Source of the DNA: Sedimentisphaerales bacterium
Lineage (GTDB): Bacteria > Planctomycetota > Phycisphaerae > Sedimentisphaerales > SG8-4
Length of the DNA stretch: 64,000 nucleotides
Direction: 5' to 3'
Assembly (NCBI GenBank): GCA_016928975.1
Contig: JAFGJR010000184.1
Span: 29,605 to 93,604 of the forward strand
Shown: in pieces, positions 25,815 through 34,646 of the stretch
Layout of the letters: each line of letters begins with the position of its first letter
How positions within the stretch are numbered: the stretch's first letter is position 1
Notes under the pieces: model-generated
What the model was told of the DNA's origin: nothing
The model's database searches: none
Seen by the model: the letters and a program-made list of their open reading frames with translations, nothing else
Program-made: the position numbers and the translations under genes

Positions 25815-25871
25815 CGCGCATCACTCAGAGCTTCCGGCACAACGACCGCGTGGCGCAGAACCACCCCCTAT

Positions 25872-25962
25872 GTCATTCCTGCGAAAGCAGGAATCCGCCT
25901 GCGCCGCGACGTTCCCCCGCTTTCGCGAGGGCAAGCCCGGACCCTGCTTTCGCAGGGGTGAC
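25872..25962. repeat. Inverted pair of CTGCGAAAGCAG hairpin repeats
   Basis: The hairpin ATTCCTGC-GAAA-GCAGGAAT (25875-25894) and a related copy in the opposite orientation (CCCTGC-TTTC-GCAGGG, 25942-25957). They lie between two convergent genes and could act as a bidirectional terminator. The first unit resembles a widely dispersed TCATTCCTGCGAAAGCAGGAAT repeat. Confidence 0.65.
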
Positions 25963-25995
25963 AGAAGGGGGACCATGACTGGCGTCCTGCACGGA

Positions 25996-28302
25996 TTACT
26001 TGCGCTGCGGTTGACCCGACAATTGTGAGATTCGATTCCTGGCGAGAGCGAAGTCTTCTTCCCCGAGGCGGCTGATCACCTTCTCTCGCTCGGGGTACAT
26101 CCGCCGGAACTGCTGCTGGTAGCTCTCTTCCACCTCGACCGCCTTCGTGTAATACGTGAGAGCGGCCTCCGTCTCGCCAAGCTGCTCGGCCGTCTGGCCC
26201 AGCCTGAACCAGAGCCGCTCGCAGCCGGGGTAGAGCTCGACGGCCTGGAGATACCAGTCATGGGCGTCCTGCCATTGCCGGCTCTGACTGTAGGTCTGAG
26301 CCAGCTTCTCGTAGTTCTTGTAGTCGGCCGGGTTCGTCCGGATTGCCTGGCGAAGACATTGGACCGCTTTGTCGATCAGCTCCGGCGATTTCTGCTTGGC
26401 CATCTCGTACTGTTGCAGATAGAGCCGGCCGTTGAGATTGGCCGGCGCTGAAGAGAGGGGATCAGCAACAGTTGCGGCGTCCAGCGCCTTGTGGGCCCGG
26501 TCGAATTGTCCGTTGGAGGCCGCTTGCAGGCCGTTTTGCATCCCCAGCGTAGCGCTCCAGACCGGTCGCCATACATAGAGGTAGTAGACTCCCACGACGA
26601 GCACGACGCCGGCAATGAGGGCAGCTCGCCGCGCGGGGCTCGCCGGCATGGTGACAGGAACTTCGTTGTGCGGCGAAGTGCTCGCGATAAGGCACGCCAT
26701 CGCTATCCAGAGCGTCATCCACACGCCCGGCTCGAAGATCGCGAAGTCGATCAGGTTGTGCAGCAGCACCGCAAGAATCGCGCTGGTCATGGCCGCCGAC
26801 AGGACCGTTCGGTCGAAGGGAGATGTCTGCGGAAGCGTCTGCTCCAGCGGCGATGCGATGAGCACGAAGCCGACGAGAAAGGCCGCCGCAGGGGCGACGT
26901 ATAGCATGATGATCTCGTACAGCAGGACCCCTGGATCCCCACTGGATGTGGTGGGGATCAACATCGGCCGCAAGACCAGTAGTGAGCCCAACATCGCAAA
27001 CAGCATCGTGAGTGCCGGTCTGCGGAACCGTGCCAGCCGATATGTTGCCTCAGACGCCGGGACCTGGCCACGCGAGGCGATTCGCCACAGGGGCACGAAG
27101 ACGATCGCCAGAAAGCCCAGCAGGCCGAGCGGGCCGCACTGCGTGACGACACTCAGCAGGATATTGTGCGGGTCGGAGACGGACTCAAGCGCCGCGGCCG
27201 GCTTGTAGTGCGGGTAGTAGTCCGAGAAGTTGCCGAGCCCGACCCCGGTCCAGGGGTGATCGGCGTACATGCGCGCCGAGGCGGTCCAGTACTGCCACCG
27301 GACGAACATGGAGTTGCCGCCGGGCAGCGAGCCGTGTTTGAGGCCGTACCGGACCATGACGCCGCCCCCCAGGCCCGCCAGCAAGAGGACAAGCGGGACG
27401 AGGACCTTCAACACAAGCCGTCGGTGCGTGCCGAGCCGCCTTCGCAGGGCCAGTAGAGCCGCAAACGAAGCCAGTCCAGCGATGAATGCCAGGATGCCTC
27501 CTTTGCTCCGCGTGATGAGCAGGCCGGCAACGACCACGAGCGTGGCGAAGGCCGGTAGCAGCATCGGATGCAGACCGGCGTGGCCTTCGCCACGGGATCG
27601 CTTGCGAATCAGCAGGACGAGGGCCGCGAACAAGGCCACGATGGAGAACGAAGCGGCCGAGTTGCTCGTGGTGAAGTAGCCGCGAATGCCGCGGGAGTAG
27701 AGCCGGTGCTCGAAGAGGAACTGCTGAAACGTTCCGGGATCGATGCCGAGCGGGTCGAGAAACATCTTGGGGTTCTGCTCGTATTGCTCGATCGTGATTC
27801 GGTTGCTCACGAGGAGCTGCTCGGCGCACTGGTAGGCGGAGACGGCGCCCAGGGCGACCACGACGATCAGCACCAGCCGGATGCGGACGTCCGTGGTCAG
27901 GATTTGCGTCAACAGCAGGGCGGCCAGCAGCGGTCCCAGCAGGGTCAGGGCCTGATTGACCGCGGCTCGTTTGTCGGAGGCGCCGGCGGCCGCGATGACC
28001 GCGGCTGCGACAAAGAGAGCCAGCCCGAATTCCATCCCCGTAACGCGGTAGGCAGGTCCGCCGCGATAGATGCGGACAATCAGCCAGAAGACGAACGCGA
28101 AGATCAGTAGGCTCGATACGGTCAGACTGTACAGCGTGTCGGCGAGATTGGCCGGCAGCGTCGAGCTCATCTGCGCAGTCGGGGCCTCCGTGTACGTCAC
28201 GCGAAGCGCCAATATGCACAGGCACAACGCCAGCAGGACAGTCTCCAGAATCCAAGGCGGCCTGTCCCCGGCGGTCTCGGCTTTAGCTGGCTTTCGGGTC
28301 AT
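25996..28302 (-). CDS. O-antigen-ligase-like (Wzy_C) membrane protein with TPR tail
   Basis: 768 residues from ATG 28302. The first 560 residues hold about twelve transmembrane helices and the Wzy_C region with ITRSKGGILAFIAGL, then a large periplasmic loop with HPWTGVGLGNFSDYYPHY and DPHNILLSV; these are hallmarks of O-antigen ligases and polymerases. The last 200 residues are tetratricopeptide repeats (FDRAHKALDAATVADPLS, YKNYEKLAQTYSQSRQW, TAEQLGETEAALTYYTKAVE). It is the last gene of a three-gene operon for surface polysaccharide or glycoprotein assembly; it overlaps the upstream transferase gene by 20 bp. Confidence 0.85.
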   Translation of the reverse strand: MTRKPAKAETAGDRPPWILETVLLALCLCILALRVTYTEAPTAQMSSTLPANLADTLYSLTVSSLLIFAFVFWLIVRIYRGGPAYRVTGMEFGLALFVAAAVIAAAGASDKRAAVNQALTLLGPLLAALLLTQILTTDVRIRLVLIVVVALGAVSAYQCAEQLLVSNRITIEQYEQNPKMFLDPLGIDPGTFQQFLFEHRLYSRGIRGYFTTSNSAASFSIVALFAALVLLIRKRSRGEGHAGLHPMLLPAFATLVVVAGLLITRSKGGILAFIAGLASFAALLALRRRLGTHRRLVLKVLVPLVLLLAGLGGGVMVRYGLKHGSLPGGNSMFVRWQYWTASARMYADHPWTGVGLGNFSDYYPHYKPAAALESVSDPHNILLSVVTQCGPLGLLGFLAIVFVPLWRIASRGQVPASEATYRLARFRRPALTMLFAMLGSLLVLRPMLIPTTSSGDPGVLLYEIIMLYVAPAAAFLVGFVLIASPLEQTLPQTSPFDRTVLSAAMTSAILAVLLHNLIDFAIFEPGVWMTLWIAMACLIASTSPHNEVPVTMPASPARRAALIAGVVLVVGVYYLYVWRPVWSATLGMQNGLQAASNGQFDRAHKALDAATVADPLSSAPANLNGRLYLQQYEMAKQKSPELIDKAVQCLRQAIRTNPADYKNYEKLAQTYSQSRQWQDAHDWYLQAVELYPGCERLWFRLGQTAEQLGETEAALTYYTKAVEVEESYQQQFRRMYPEREKVISRLGEEDFALARNRISQLSGQPQRK

Positions 28303-29389
28303 TGGCAACGGTGGTCTCGAAGACTCCGATGATGGCGAGGATCAGGCACGTCTGAATCACGATAAGGATCGCGCCGATGAGGTTCACCTGGTACAGGAAC
28401 GTCGCCCCCAGGCCGGTGCACAGCGTGGCCAGGTATAGAGTCAGGGCGGTCTGCCGGTCGGTCAGCCCGCGTCGGCGGAGGCGGTGCGAGAAGTGCTGCG
28501 TGTCGCCGACGAAGGGGCTCTTGCCCTGGCGAATCCGCAGCAGGGTGACGCTCGTGAAATCGTACAGGGGGACTGCCACCGCGATCAGCGGCAAGAGGAC
28601 TGGGTACCACGAGCCGCTCCGGGCCTGCTGATAATAGTCGGTGCGAAGCGTCAGCAGGGCGACGAAAAAGCCCACGACCAGCGAGCCCGCGTCGCCCATG
28701 AAGATCGAGGCGGGCGGGAAATTGAACAGGAGAAAACCGAGCAGCGCGCCGAGGAAGACGATCGCCAGGCCGCCGACGAAGACCTGCCCGTTGAACGCGG
28801 CGGCAGTGAGCAGGACGGCACCGACGATGGCCGCAATTCCCGCCGATGCGCCGTCCATGTTGTCGAGAAAGTTGAACGCATTGATGATCAGGACGATCCA
28901 GAAAGCGGAGAGCACGGCGGTGACGATCCGGTTGGCAATGAAGAACTCCACGCGGACATCGCCGAGCCCGGCGGCCAGAAACGCCACGATGAACTGGAAG
29001 ATCAGCTTGGGGCGGGGGCCCAGGGCTCGCTTGTCGTCCCAGAGGCCGACGAGGAACAGGATCGTGGCACAGATCAGGATGGCGAGCAGCTCGTTGGACC
29101 GGCGCAGGAAATCCGCCGGATTGACGTGGGCCCGCTCGGCCAGCGAGCCGAGATATCCCGGCGCGACGAGGAAGCGGACGGTCACGGCGGCGACGATGAG
29201 GAACATCGCGAGCGTCAGGAAGATCGCCGTACCGCCGCCCAGCGGGATCACGGAGCGATGATACCGGTCCGCCTTCGGATAGGCGACCAGCCCGATACAG
29301 GGGGCCGCTCGCTTGGCCATCGCCGTCAACATCGCGGAGAACGCCATGGAACTGACGAGCAAGGCTACCGCCAATAAGATCAGCATCAT
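28283..29389 (-). CDS. MraY/WecA-like polyprenyl-phosphate sugar-1-phosphate transferase
   Basis: 368 residues with about ten transmembrane helices. The active-site phrases of the family are present: PLGGGTAIFL, LVGLWDDKRALGPRPKLIFQ (the DD motif), NAFNFLDNMDGASAG and FMGDAGSLVVGFF. It should move a sugar-1-phosphate from a UDP-sugar to undecaprenyl phosphate at the inner face of the membrane, starting a surface polysaccharide. It overlaps the upstream DUF4416 gene by four bases (ATGA) and the downstream ligase gene by 20, so all three are one operon. Confidence 0.9.
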   Translation of the reverse strand: MMLILLAVALLVSSMAFSAMLTAMAKRAAPCIGLVAYPKADRYHRSVIPLGGGTAIFLTLAMFLIVAAVTVRFLVAPGYLGSLAERAHVNPADFLRRSNELLAILICATILFLVGLWDDKRALGPRPKLIFQFIVAFLAAGLGDVRVEFFIANRIVTAVLSAFWIVLIINAFNFLDNMDGASAGIAAIVGAVLLTAAAFNGQVFVGGLAIVFLGALLGFLLFNFPPASIFMGDAGSLVVGFFVALLTLRTDYYQQARSGSWYPVLLPLIAVAVPLYDFTSVTLLRIRQGKSPFVGDTQHFSHRLRRRGLTDRQTALTLYLATLCTGLGATFLYQVNLIGAILIVIQTCLILAIIGVFETTVANDPKAS

Positions 29390-29937
29390 TGCTCCCGGGC
29401 CGTGGCCCTCGACTGCTCCAGAAGTCGGGCTCGAACCTTCGCAAAAAAGTCGAAATACGGCTGGCTGCGATAGTCCGGGTACGTGTGCGGCAGAGGCCGC
29501 CAGCCGCCCCTGTCGTACGTCAACGTCACCTCGGCATACATCTGCCTGCCGATGTATATACGGTGAGAGTAATTCTTGGTTGTCGCCAGGACAAGCTTGG
29601 ACGGCTCGATCAGCCCCGGATCCAGGTTCACCGGCCGGGGAAAAGGCAACCCGAGCGACCGGGCCAGCTCCTGCTCGATGGCATTCGTGCGGTGCTTGAG
29701 GTCGGCCAGCTCGCCCGGATCGACGAGCTGCGCGAAGCTGACGAATTGCCGGAGGATTCGCGGGCCGATCTGGTCTGCATAGTAGCTGGTCTGATCGAAA
29801 GGCCAGATGTTGCTGACGAGGTCGATCCCGCCCATCGTCGACTCCAGGCGGGCCCTGGCGGCGGACAGGGCCGACTCGTCACAGGCCAGAATACCTGTGA
29901 TCGCCTTCACCGGTCTGGGCTCCTTGAGCTCCCACAC
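29386..29937 (-). CDS. DUF4416 family protein
   Basis: 183 residues starting with a GTG at 29937. The family pattern is visible: PVKAITGILACDE, a FDQTSYYADQIGPRILRQF block, RPVNLDPGLI, KLVLATTKNYSHRIYI and LPHTYPDYRS. Function is not established; the conserved Asp/His/Tyr residues suggest an enzyme or nucleotide-binding role. It opens an operon with a polyprenyl-phosphate transferase and an O-antigen-ligase-like gene, which places it near surface glycan assembly in this genome. Confidence 0.8.
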   Translation of the reverse strand: MWELKEPRPVKAITGILACDESALSAARARLESTMGGIDLVSNIWPFDQTSYYADQIGPRILRQFVSFAQLVDPGELADLKHRTNAIEQELARSLGLPFPRPVNLDPGLIEPSKLVLATTKNYSHRIYIGRQMYAEVTLTYDRGGWRPLPHTYPDYRSQPYFDFFAKVRARLLEQSRATAREQ

Positions 29938-29969
29938 GTTATGTGACCTGCATTCCTTTCGCCTCGCGC

Positions 29970-30857
29970 TCAGACGTCGCAGACCCGAGCGGCGTATGTG
30001 AGCGCGGCCAGCGGATCGCCCTTGGGCACGAACTCGTGCGCGACGTAGCCCTTGAAGCCGGTCTCCGCGATGGCTCGCATGATGGCCGGGTAGTACAGCT
30101 CCTGCGTGTCGTCGATCTCGTTGCGTCCGGGGTTGCCGCCGGTGTGGTAGTGCCCGATGTAGTCCTTGTACGTGCGGATCGTGCGGATGATGTCGCCCTC
30201 CATGATCTGGGCGTGATAGATGTCGTACAGGATCTTCACCCGCTCGGAGCCGACGCGCTTGCAGACCTCGACGCCCCAGCCGATCTTGTCGAACATGTAG
30301 TCCTTGTGGTCGACCTTGCTGTTGAGGTACTCCAGGCAGATCGTGACCTTCTTCTGCTCCGCATAGCCGGCGATCTTCTTCAGGGCCTCCGCGGAGTTCT
30401 CGATCCCGACGTCATCGGGAATGCCCCGTCGATTGCCGGGGAACGAGATCACGTTGGGGAACCCGGCCGCCGACGTCGCGTCGATCGCCTCACGCACCCT
30501 GGCCAGACACGCCTCGTGGTTCTTCTTGTCGGCCAGCCCCTCGCTCAGCGAGTGAGTGTTGACCATCGAGACGACCAGGCCGTACTTCTTGACCGTGTCG
30601 AACTGCCCCGGCCCGAGCAGGTCGATTGCCTTGAGCCCCAGCTTCTTGGAGACCCGGCAAAGCTCGTCGAGCGACCATTTGCCGTAGCACCACTGGCTCA
30701 CCGACTGGTTGATCCGCCCCTTGGCGGCGACGGTCTCGACCTTGTCGAGGTCGATGGCCGCTGCCGCGTTGCCGGTCAGTCGCGTGACCACGGCCCCGGC
30801 CGCCAGCAGGGACGTACCGCGGATCAGGCTTCTTCGTGTCATTCGATTGCTATTCAT
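29970..30857 (-). CDS. Tat-exported TIM-barrel protein, hydroxypyruvate-isomerase-like
   Basis: 295 residues from ATG 30857 (AAGGAG upstream). A Tat signal MTRRSLIRGTSLLAAGAVV begins at residue 6. The rest is an AP-endonuclease-2-like xylose-isomerase-type barrel with metal ligands visible in ICLEYLN (Glu), KILYDIYHAQI (Asp, His), IGHYHTGG (His) and YVAHEFVP (Glu). This arrangement is that of hydroxypyruvate isomerase (Hyi). In planctomycetes many exported paralogues exist and the substrate is probably another keto-sugar. It lies just downstream of proS, separated by a partial repeat arm. Confidence 0.85.
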   Translation of the reverse strand: MNSNRMTRRSLIRGTSLLAAGAVVTRLTGNAAAAIDLDKVETVAAKGRINQSVSQWCYGKWSLDELCRVSKKLGLKAIDLLGPGQFDTVKKYGLVVSMVNTHSLSEGLADKKNHEACLARVREAIDATSAAGFPNVISFPGNRRGIPDDVGIENSAEALKKIAGYAEQKKVTICLEYLNSKVDHKDYMFDKIGWGVEVCKRVGSERVKILYDIYHAQIMEGDIIRTIRTYKDYIGHYHTGGNPGRNEIDDTQELYYPAIMRAIAETGFKGYVAHEFVPKGDPLAALTYAARVCDV

Positions 30858-30902
30858 CGGTCTTCTCCTTCTATCTCCATCGGCCAGACAAGGCCATTGG
30901 TC

Positions 30903-30935
30903 GGGTGGCAGCGGCAAGCGTCAGCTTGCCGATGG
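30903..30935 (+). repeat. Partial palindromic repeat arm, copy D
   Basis: 33 bp identical except for one base to the left arm of copy A (2499-2531), starting GGGTGGCAGCGGCAAGCG. It is inside the 3' end of proS: the last codons and the TGA stop of that gene are read from this arm on the minus strand. Confidence 0.8.
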
Positions 30936-32666
30936 TTTCACTTTCTGTTTCAGTGACCGGATCAATTCCACGACCTTCTGGGTCGCGCTGTCGATGGCGA
31001 CTTTTTCGCTCTCGGCTTTGGCCCGCAGCTTGACTTCGACGTTGCCCTCGGCCACGGACTTCTTGCCCACCGTGACTTGTATCGGGATGCCGATCAGGTC
31101 GGCGTCCTTGAACTTGATGCCGCCGCGCAGGTCCCGGTCGTCCAGCAGCACCTCGACGCCGGCCTCTGTGAGCTTGCGGTACAACTCCTCGGCGACCCTC
31201 ACCACGTCCGGCTCGTCCTGGTTCACCGGCGTCACGATCACCTCGAACGGCGCGATCCAGATCGGCCAGATGATCCCGTTCTCGTCGTTGTACAGCTCGA
31301 TGGCGGAGGCCATGATCCGGTTGATGCCGATGCCGTAGCAGCCCATCAGACAGGGATGCAGCTTGCCGCTCTCGTCTTTGAAACTGGCGCCGAGCTTGGT
31401 GCTGTACTTGGTGCCGAGCTTGAAGACCTGTCCGACCTCGATGCCCTTCTTGAACAGCACGGGCACGCCGTTATGCGTGTCGCCCGGCTGCGCCACGCGG
31501 ATATCGGCCACCGTCACGTTGTCGCCCGCCAGCGGGAAATCCCGGCCGGGAACGACGTTCTTCGTGTGGTAGTCGGTCTTGTTGGCGCCGGTGACTCCGA
31601 CCGCCATCGCCGCCACCGCATGATCGACAATCATCTTGTGCACGCGGTCGGCCAATCCGACTGGCCCGGCAAAGCCGACCTTTGCGCCGGTGACTCGCTC
31701 GATGATCTCCGGAGTGGCCAGCTCGACGTGGATGCCGCCGAGCGCTTGCGTCAGCTTCTCGGGATTCAGCTCGTGATCGCCGCGAACCAACGCGGCCACG
31801 GTCTGTCCTCGGGCATCGAAGATCAGCGTTTTGATCATGTCTCGCGGCTGCGTCTTGAGGAACGCACACATCGCCTCGATGCTCCCGACGTTCGGCGTAT
31901 GCACGTCCTGCGGCGCGGGGACGTCGCGTGCCGGTTCTTTCGGCAGCGGATCGACGGCGGCCTTTTCCAGGTTGGCGGCATAGGAGCCGTCGGCGGTGTG
32001 GACGATCGTGTCCTCGCCATTGTCGCACGGAACGGTGAACTGGTGCGAGCCGGAGCCGCCCATCTCGCCGGACTCGGCCTCGACGATCACGTACTCGACG
32101 CCGCATCGCTCGAAGACCCGGCAATAGGCGTCGTACATCGCCATGTACGACTTGTGCAGGCTCTCGGGCGTCGCGTCGAAGCTGTACGCGTCCTTCATGA
32201 TGAACTCGCGCGACCGCAGCACGCCGAACCGCGGGCGAAACTCGTCGCGGAACTTGGGCGTGATCTGGTACAGGTTGACCGGCAGTTGCTTGTAGGAGTT
32301 CAGCTCGGCGGCCGCGTGAGACGTGAACACCTCCTCAGCGGTCGGGCCCAGCACGTTCCACCGCTCGTGGCGGTCCTTGAGGCGGAACATGGTCTCGCCG
32401 TAATCTTCGCTCCGCCCGGTCTGTTGCCACAGCTCCAGCGGCTGCAAACATGGCACGATGATTTCCTGAGCCCCGGCTCTGTCCATCTCCTCCCGCACGA
32501 TCTGGATGATCTTCTTGAGCGTCCGCCAGCCGAGCGGCAGATACGTATACGTCCCGCTGGCCACCTTGCGGATCAGACCCGCCCGGATCATCAGCTTGTG
32601 ACTGGTGATCTCCGCCTCCGCCGGCACCTCCTTCACCGTCGGGATCAGCATCTGGCTATATCGCAT
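30921..32666 (-). CDS. proS: Prolyl-tRNA synthetase
   Basis: 581 residues from ATG 32666 (MRYSQMLIPTVKEVPAEAE, the usual bacterial start; the upstream in-frame extension has no homology). Class II motifs are visible: motif 2 in PKFRDEFRPRFGVLRSREFIMKDAY, and motif 3 near the glycine/arginine-rich C-terminal core (GCYGIGINRIMAS). The long insertion with the YbaK-like editing domain (about residues 230-380: VAALVRGDHELN, GPVGL) makes it the bacterial type. It ends KQKVKPSAS, and the last four codons with the stop lie in repeat arm D. It charges tRNA-Pro. Confidence 0.95.
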   Translation of the reverse strand: MRYSQMLIPTVKEVPAEAEITSHKLMIRAGLIRKVASGTYTYLPLGWRTLKKIIQIVREEMDRAGAQEIIVPCLQPLELWQQTGRSEDYGETMFRLKDRHERWNVLGPTAEEVFTSHAAAELNSYKQLPVNLYQITPKFRDEFRPRFGVLRSREFIMKDAYSFDATPESLHKSYMAMYDAYCRVFERCGVEYVIVEAESGEMGGSGSHQFTVPCDNGEDTIVHTADGSYAANLEKAAVDPLPKEPARDVPAPQDVHTPNVGSIEAMCAFLKTQPRDMIKTLIFDARGQTVAALVRGDHELNPEKLTQALGGIHVELATPEIIERVTGAKVGFAGPVGLADRVHKMIVDHAVAAMAVGVTGANKTDYHTKNVVPGRDFPLAGDNVTVADIRVAQPGDTHNGVPVLFKKGIEVGQVFKLGTKYSTKLGASFKDESGKLHPCLMGCYGIGINRIMASAIELYNDENGIIWPIWIAPFEVIVTPVNQDEPDVVRVAEELYRKLTEAGVEVLLDDRDLRGGIKFKDADLIGIPIQVTVGKKSVAEGNVEVKLRAKAESEKVAIDSATQKVVELIRSLKQKVKPSAS

Positions 32667-33134
32667 GTCGAGCCTCGAATTCCACTGCCTGTTCCATGCC
32701 ACCAACACTCCAGGAAAGCGCATCTTTATAGCCGACCCCGCCCCCCAACGCAAGCGGGAGCTTCTGTCAGGCAACGGATGGCCAGGTGGGCATCGATAGT
32801 CTGGCTGTGCCAGCGGAGAGGTCAGAGAGCACCTCATAGCCTTGCCCGAATCGAGTTCCTGGGCGAGATCCCCGCCGGCCGCGTGATCTTCGGCGACCCC
32901 GATTGCGAGCCGCTGCTGGCCGTGACGGCCCCGGAGTCGGCAGGCATCGTAATCGACCCCGCCAACAAGACCCTCAAGCGATTGCCCGCCATCCCATTGA
33001 AGTAGGCGTGATCGCCAAGCCTGTCGCGGCCGATGGTAGTCGCTTTGCGGCGAGAGCAGGTGATTGCCAGGAATTTTCTACTGAGGCTGGTGTCCCTAAA
33101 GGACCCGGCCTTTGCTGTTTCCGGGGGAGGTGGG
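32667..33134. other. Intergenic region with a protease remnant
   Basis: About 470 bp between proS and the MntA/HepT promoter. Apart from the aspartic-protease remnant at 32841-33005 I see no gene. Nothing else is recognisable. Confidence 0.5.
32841..33005 (+). pseudogene. Remnant: C-terminal end of a clan AA aspartic protease
   Basis: About 54 codons with no start, reading [37 protein letters not shown] and [13 protein letters not shown]. This is the C-terminus of a retropepsin-like family (RVIFG, PLLGVTALES, VDPVNKTL) common in bacterial chromosomes; the part with the catalytic DTG is missing. The remnant lies in front of a toxin-antitoxin pair. Confidence 0.65.
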
Positions 33135-33163
33135 TTGACACAGCAACTGACGGCCGCTACAGT
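33135..33163 (+). promoter_or_regulatory. Predicted mntA-hepT promoter
   Basis: TTGACA and TACAGT spaced by 17 bp, ending 33 bp before the antitoxin start at 33197. Confidence 0.6.
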
Positions 33164-33196
33164 CATGTAGTTGACGGCTCAGAAAGGTATCTGACT

Positions 33197-33487
33197 ATGG
33201 GCATAGCAGAGATTCTGGGTGACAAGCGGAACGCCATCCTGCAAATCGCGGCCACGCACGGCGCAACGAGCATAAGTGTGTTTGGCTCGGTAGCGCGAGG
33301 CGAAGCGGATGTCGGCAGCGACGTTGACTTTCTGGTGGAATTGGAGGATGGTCGCAGTCTGTTCGATCTCGGCGGGTTGTTGATGGATCTGCAAACGCTG
33401 CTTGGCCGAAACGTGGATGTCGTTACGGAAAAGGGCCTTCACTGGTACATCAGGGATAGAGTCCTACGCGAGGCCCAGCGGCTATGA
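33197..33487 (+). CDS. mntA: MntA-like nucleotidyltransferase antitoxin
   Basis: 96 residues. The minimal nucleotidyltransferase core is present: [24 protein letters not shown] contains the GSxxRG and DxD metal-binding residues, followed by a third acidic residue in NVDVVTE. In characterised MntA/HepT systems this protein AMPylates the HEPN toxin to silence it. It overlaps the downstream HepT gene by four bases. Confidence 0.9.
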   Translation: MGIAEILGDKRNAILQIAATHGATSISVFGSVARGEADVGSDVDFLVELEDGRSLFDLGGLLMDLQTLLGRNVDVVTEKGLHWYIRDRVLREAQRL

Positions 33488-33813
33488 AAGAGAACAGGCT
33501 GTACCTGATTCATATCGCCGAGTGCATCGAACGCGTAGATTCCTACACGCAAGGCATGAGCCGGGAAGCGTTCTTGGCGTCGACTCTCGTGCAAGATGCT
33601 GTGATCCGAAACCTCCAGACCTTGGCCGAATCTACCCAGCGCCTGTCCGACCGGCTGAAGGAGCAGCATCCTGAAATCGTGTGGTACAGGATCGCGGGCT
33701 TCCGGAACGTCCTCGTTCACGACTATTTGGGCCTGGATGCAGAGAAGGTCTGGAACATCGTCCAGAACGAGCTTCCAGCCCTGAACAGAACAGTGCACGA
33801 GATGCTTGGCTGA
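33484..33813 (+). CDS. hepT: HepT-like HEPN toxin (DUF86)
   Basis: 109 residues. The HEPN catalytic motif R-x4-H-x-Y is clear: R74, H79 and Y81 in FRNVLVHDY. The helical N-terminus ([16 protein letters not shown]) is typical of DUF86. The toxin is a metal-independent RNase, and the tyrosine is the residue modified by the antitoxin. The ATGA overlap with the MntA gene supports one operon. Confidence 0.9.
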   Translation: MKENRLYLIHIAECIERVDSYTQGMSREAFLASTLVQDAVIRNLQTLAESTQRLSDRLKEQHPEIVWYRIAGFRNVLVHDYLGLDAEKVWNIVQNELPALNRTVHEMLG

Positions 33814-33819
33814 CCACGG

Positions 33820-34071
33820 GTGCTCCTTGAAAGTGAGAGCATTGGAAAGGACACGGCTCTGAACGTGCGAACGACGAGCGAGCCGGAGGAGGTGGAGGTT
33901 TGCGCAAAACCGTTTCACTGCACCGTGTGCGGAAACGACCGGTTCCGACGTCCCAAAGCCCTGCTGAACACGTCATGGGCTACGTTCCTCGGCTTCGACT
34001 GGGCCAACCGCCAGGCGGACTGTGTCGTCTGCTCCCGTTGCGGCTACATCCACTGGTTCCTGCCACAGTGA
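33820..34071 (+). CDS. Small zinc-ribbon protein
   Basis: 83 residues from a GTG at 33820, six bases after the HepT stop; no strong binding site is seen and the true start may be further in. Two knuckles of a zinc ribbon are visible, CTVCGND and CVVCSRCGYIHWF, separated by a NTSWATFLGFDW loop. I recall similar short proteins of unknown role in several phyla. It sits in an accessory island after a toxin-antitoxin pair. Confidence 0.5.
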   Translation: MLLESESIGKDTALNVRTTSEPEEVEVCAKPFHCTVCGNDRFRRPKALLNTSWATFLGFDWANRQADCVVCSRCGYIHWFLPQ

Positions 34072-34144
34072 TGAATCATCGCATGGAGCAACGCACTGGG
34101 CCGCAATAAGCTGATGCGAACTTGTTCTGACCGAAGGAGAGGAA

Positions 34145-34573
34145 ATGAGTCCGCAGATTATGCAGATTAACGCAGATTCAAAAGACCCGCAGACCCATGC
34201 CATCATCGGTGCGGCGATGGAGGTGCACGAGCAACTTGGCCCAGGCTTCCTGGAAGCCGTGTATCAGGAGTCGCTGGCAATCGAATTCACGAATCGAGGA
34301 ATACCCTTCCGCCGGGAAGTGGAACTGCCGGTCTTCTACAAGGGTCAGCGATTGTCCTGCATGTACCGTGGAGATTTCGTCTGCTACGAGAATGTCATTG
34401 TAGAGATGAAGGCATTGCAGGCTCTCTCCGGTCTCGAAGAAGCCCAGATCCTCAACCATCTCAAAGCCACTCGCCTCGAACGCGGCCTGCTCCTGAACTT
34501 CGCCCGTCCCAGCCTCGAATTCAAGCGCTTCATCTTCCACAATCTGCGCAAATCTGCGAAATCTGTGGATTGA
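34145..34573 (+). CDS. GxxExxY family protein
   Basis: 142 residues from ATG 34145, with GGAGAGG directly upstream. The family signature GPGFLEAVYQES (GxxExxY) follows an N-terminal MEVHEQL helix; later come the conserved MYRGDFVCYENVIVEMKAL (the Asp/Glu/Lys of a PD-(D/E)XK-like nuclease fold) and HLKATRLERGLLLNF. The function is not established; a nuclease-like role is suggested from fold. It is a scattered, horizontally moving gene family, and the start of the coding sequence (ATTATGCAGATTAACGC) resembles a repeat-type stretch. Confidence 0.8.
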   Translation: MSPQIMQINADSKDPQTHAIIGAAMEVHEQLGPGFLEAVYQESLAIEFTNRGIPFRREVELPVFYKGQRLSCMYRGDFVCYENVIVEMKALQALSGLEEAQILNHLKATRLERGLLLNFARPSLEFKRFIFHNLRKSAKSVD

Positions 34574-34646
34574 TATGAATTCCCTTCCCATCCTGCAAAC
34601 CGGCACGTCCATGTCGTTCCGCTGAGGAATAGGGCGTTCCCCGCGT

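Noticed and set aside
31077..33005. 642-codon open frame on the plus strand over proS
   Set aside because: Most of it is the antisense of proS. Only its last 54 codons carry real homology (protease remnant) and are reported separately.
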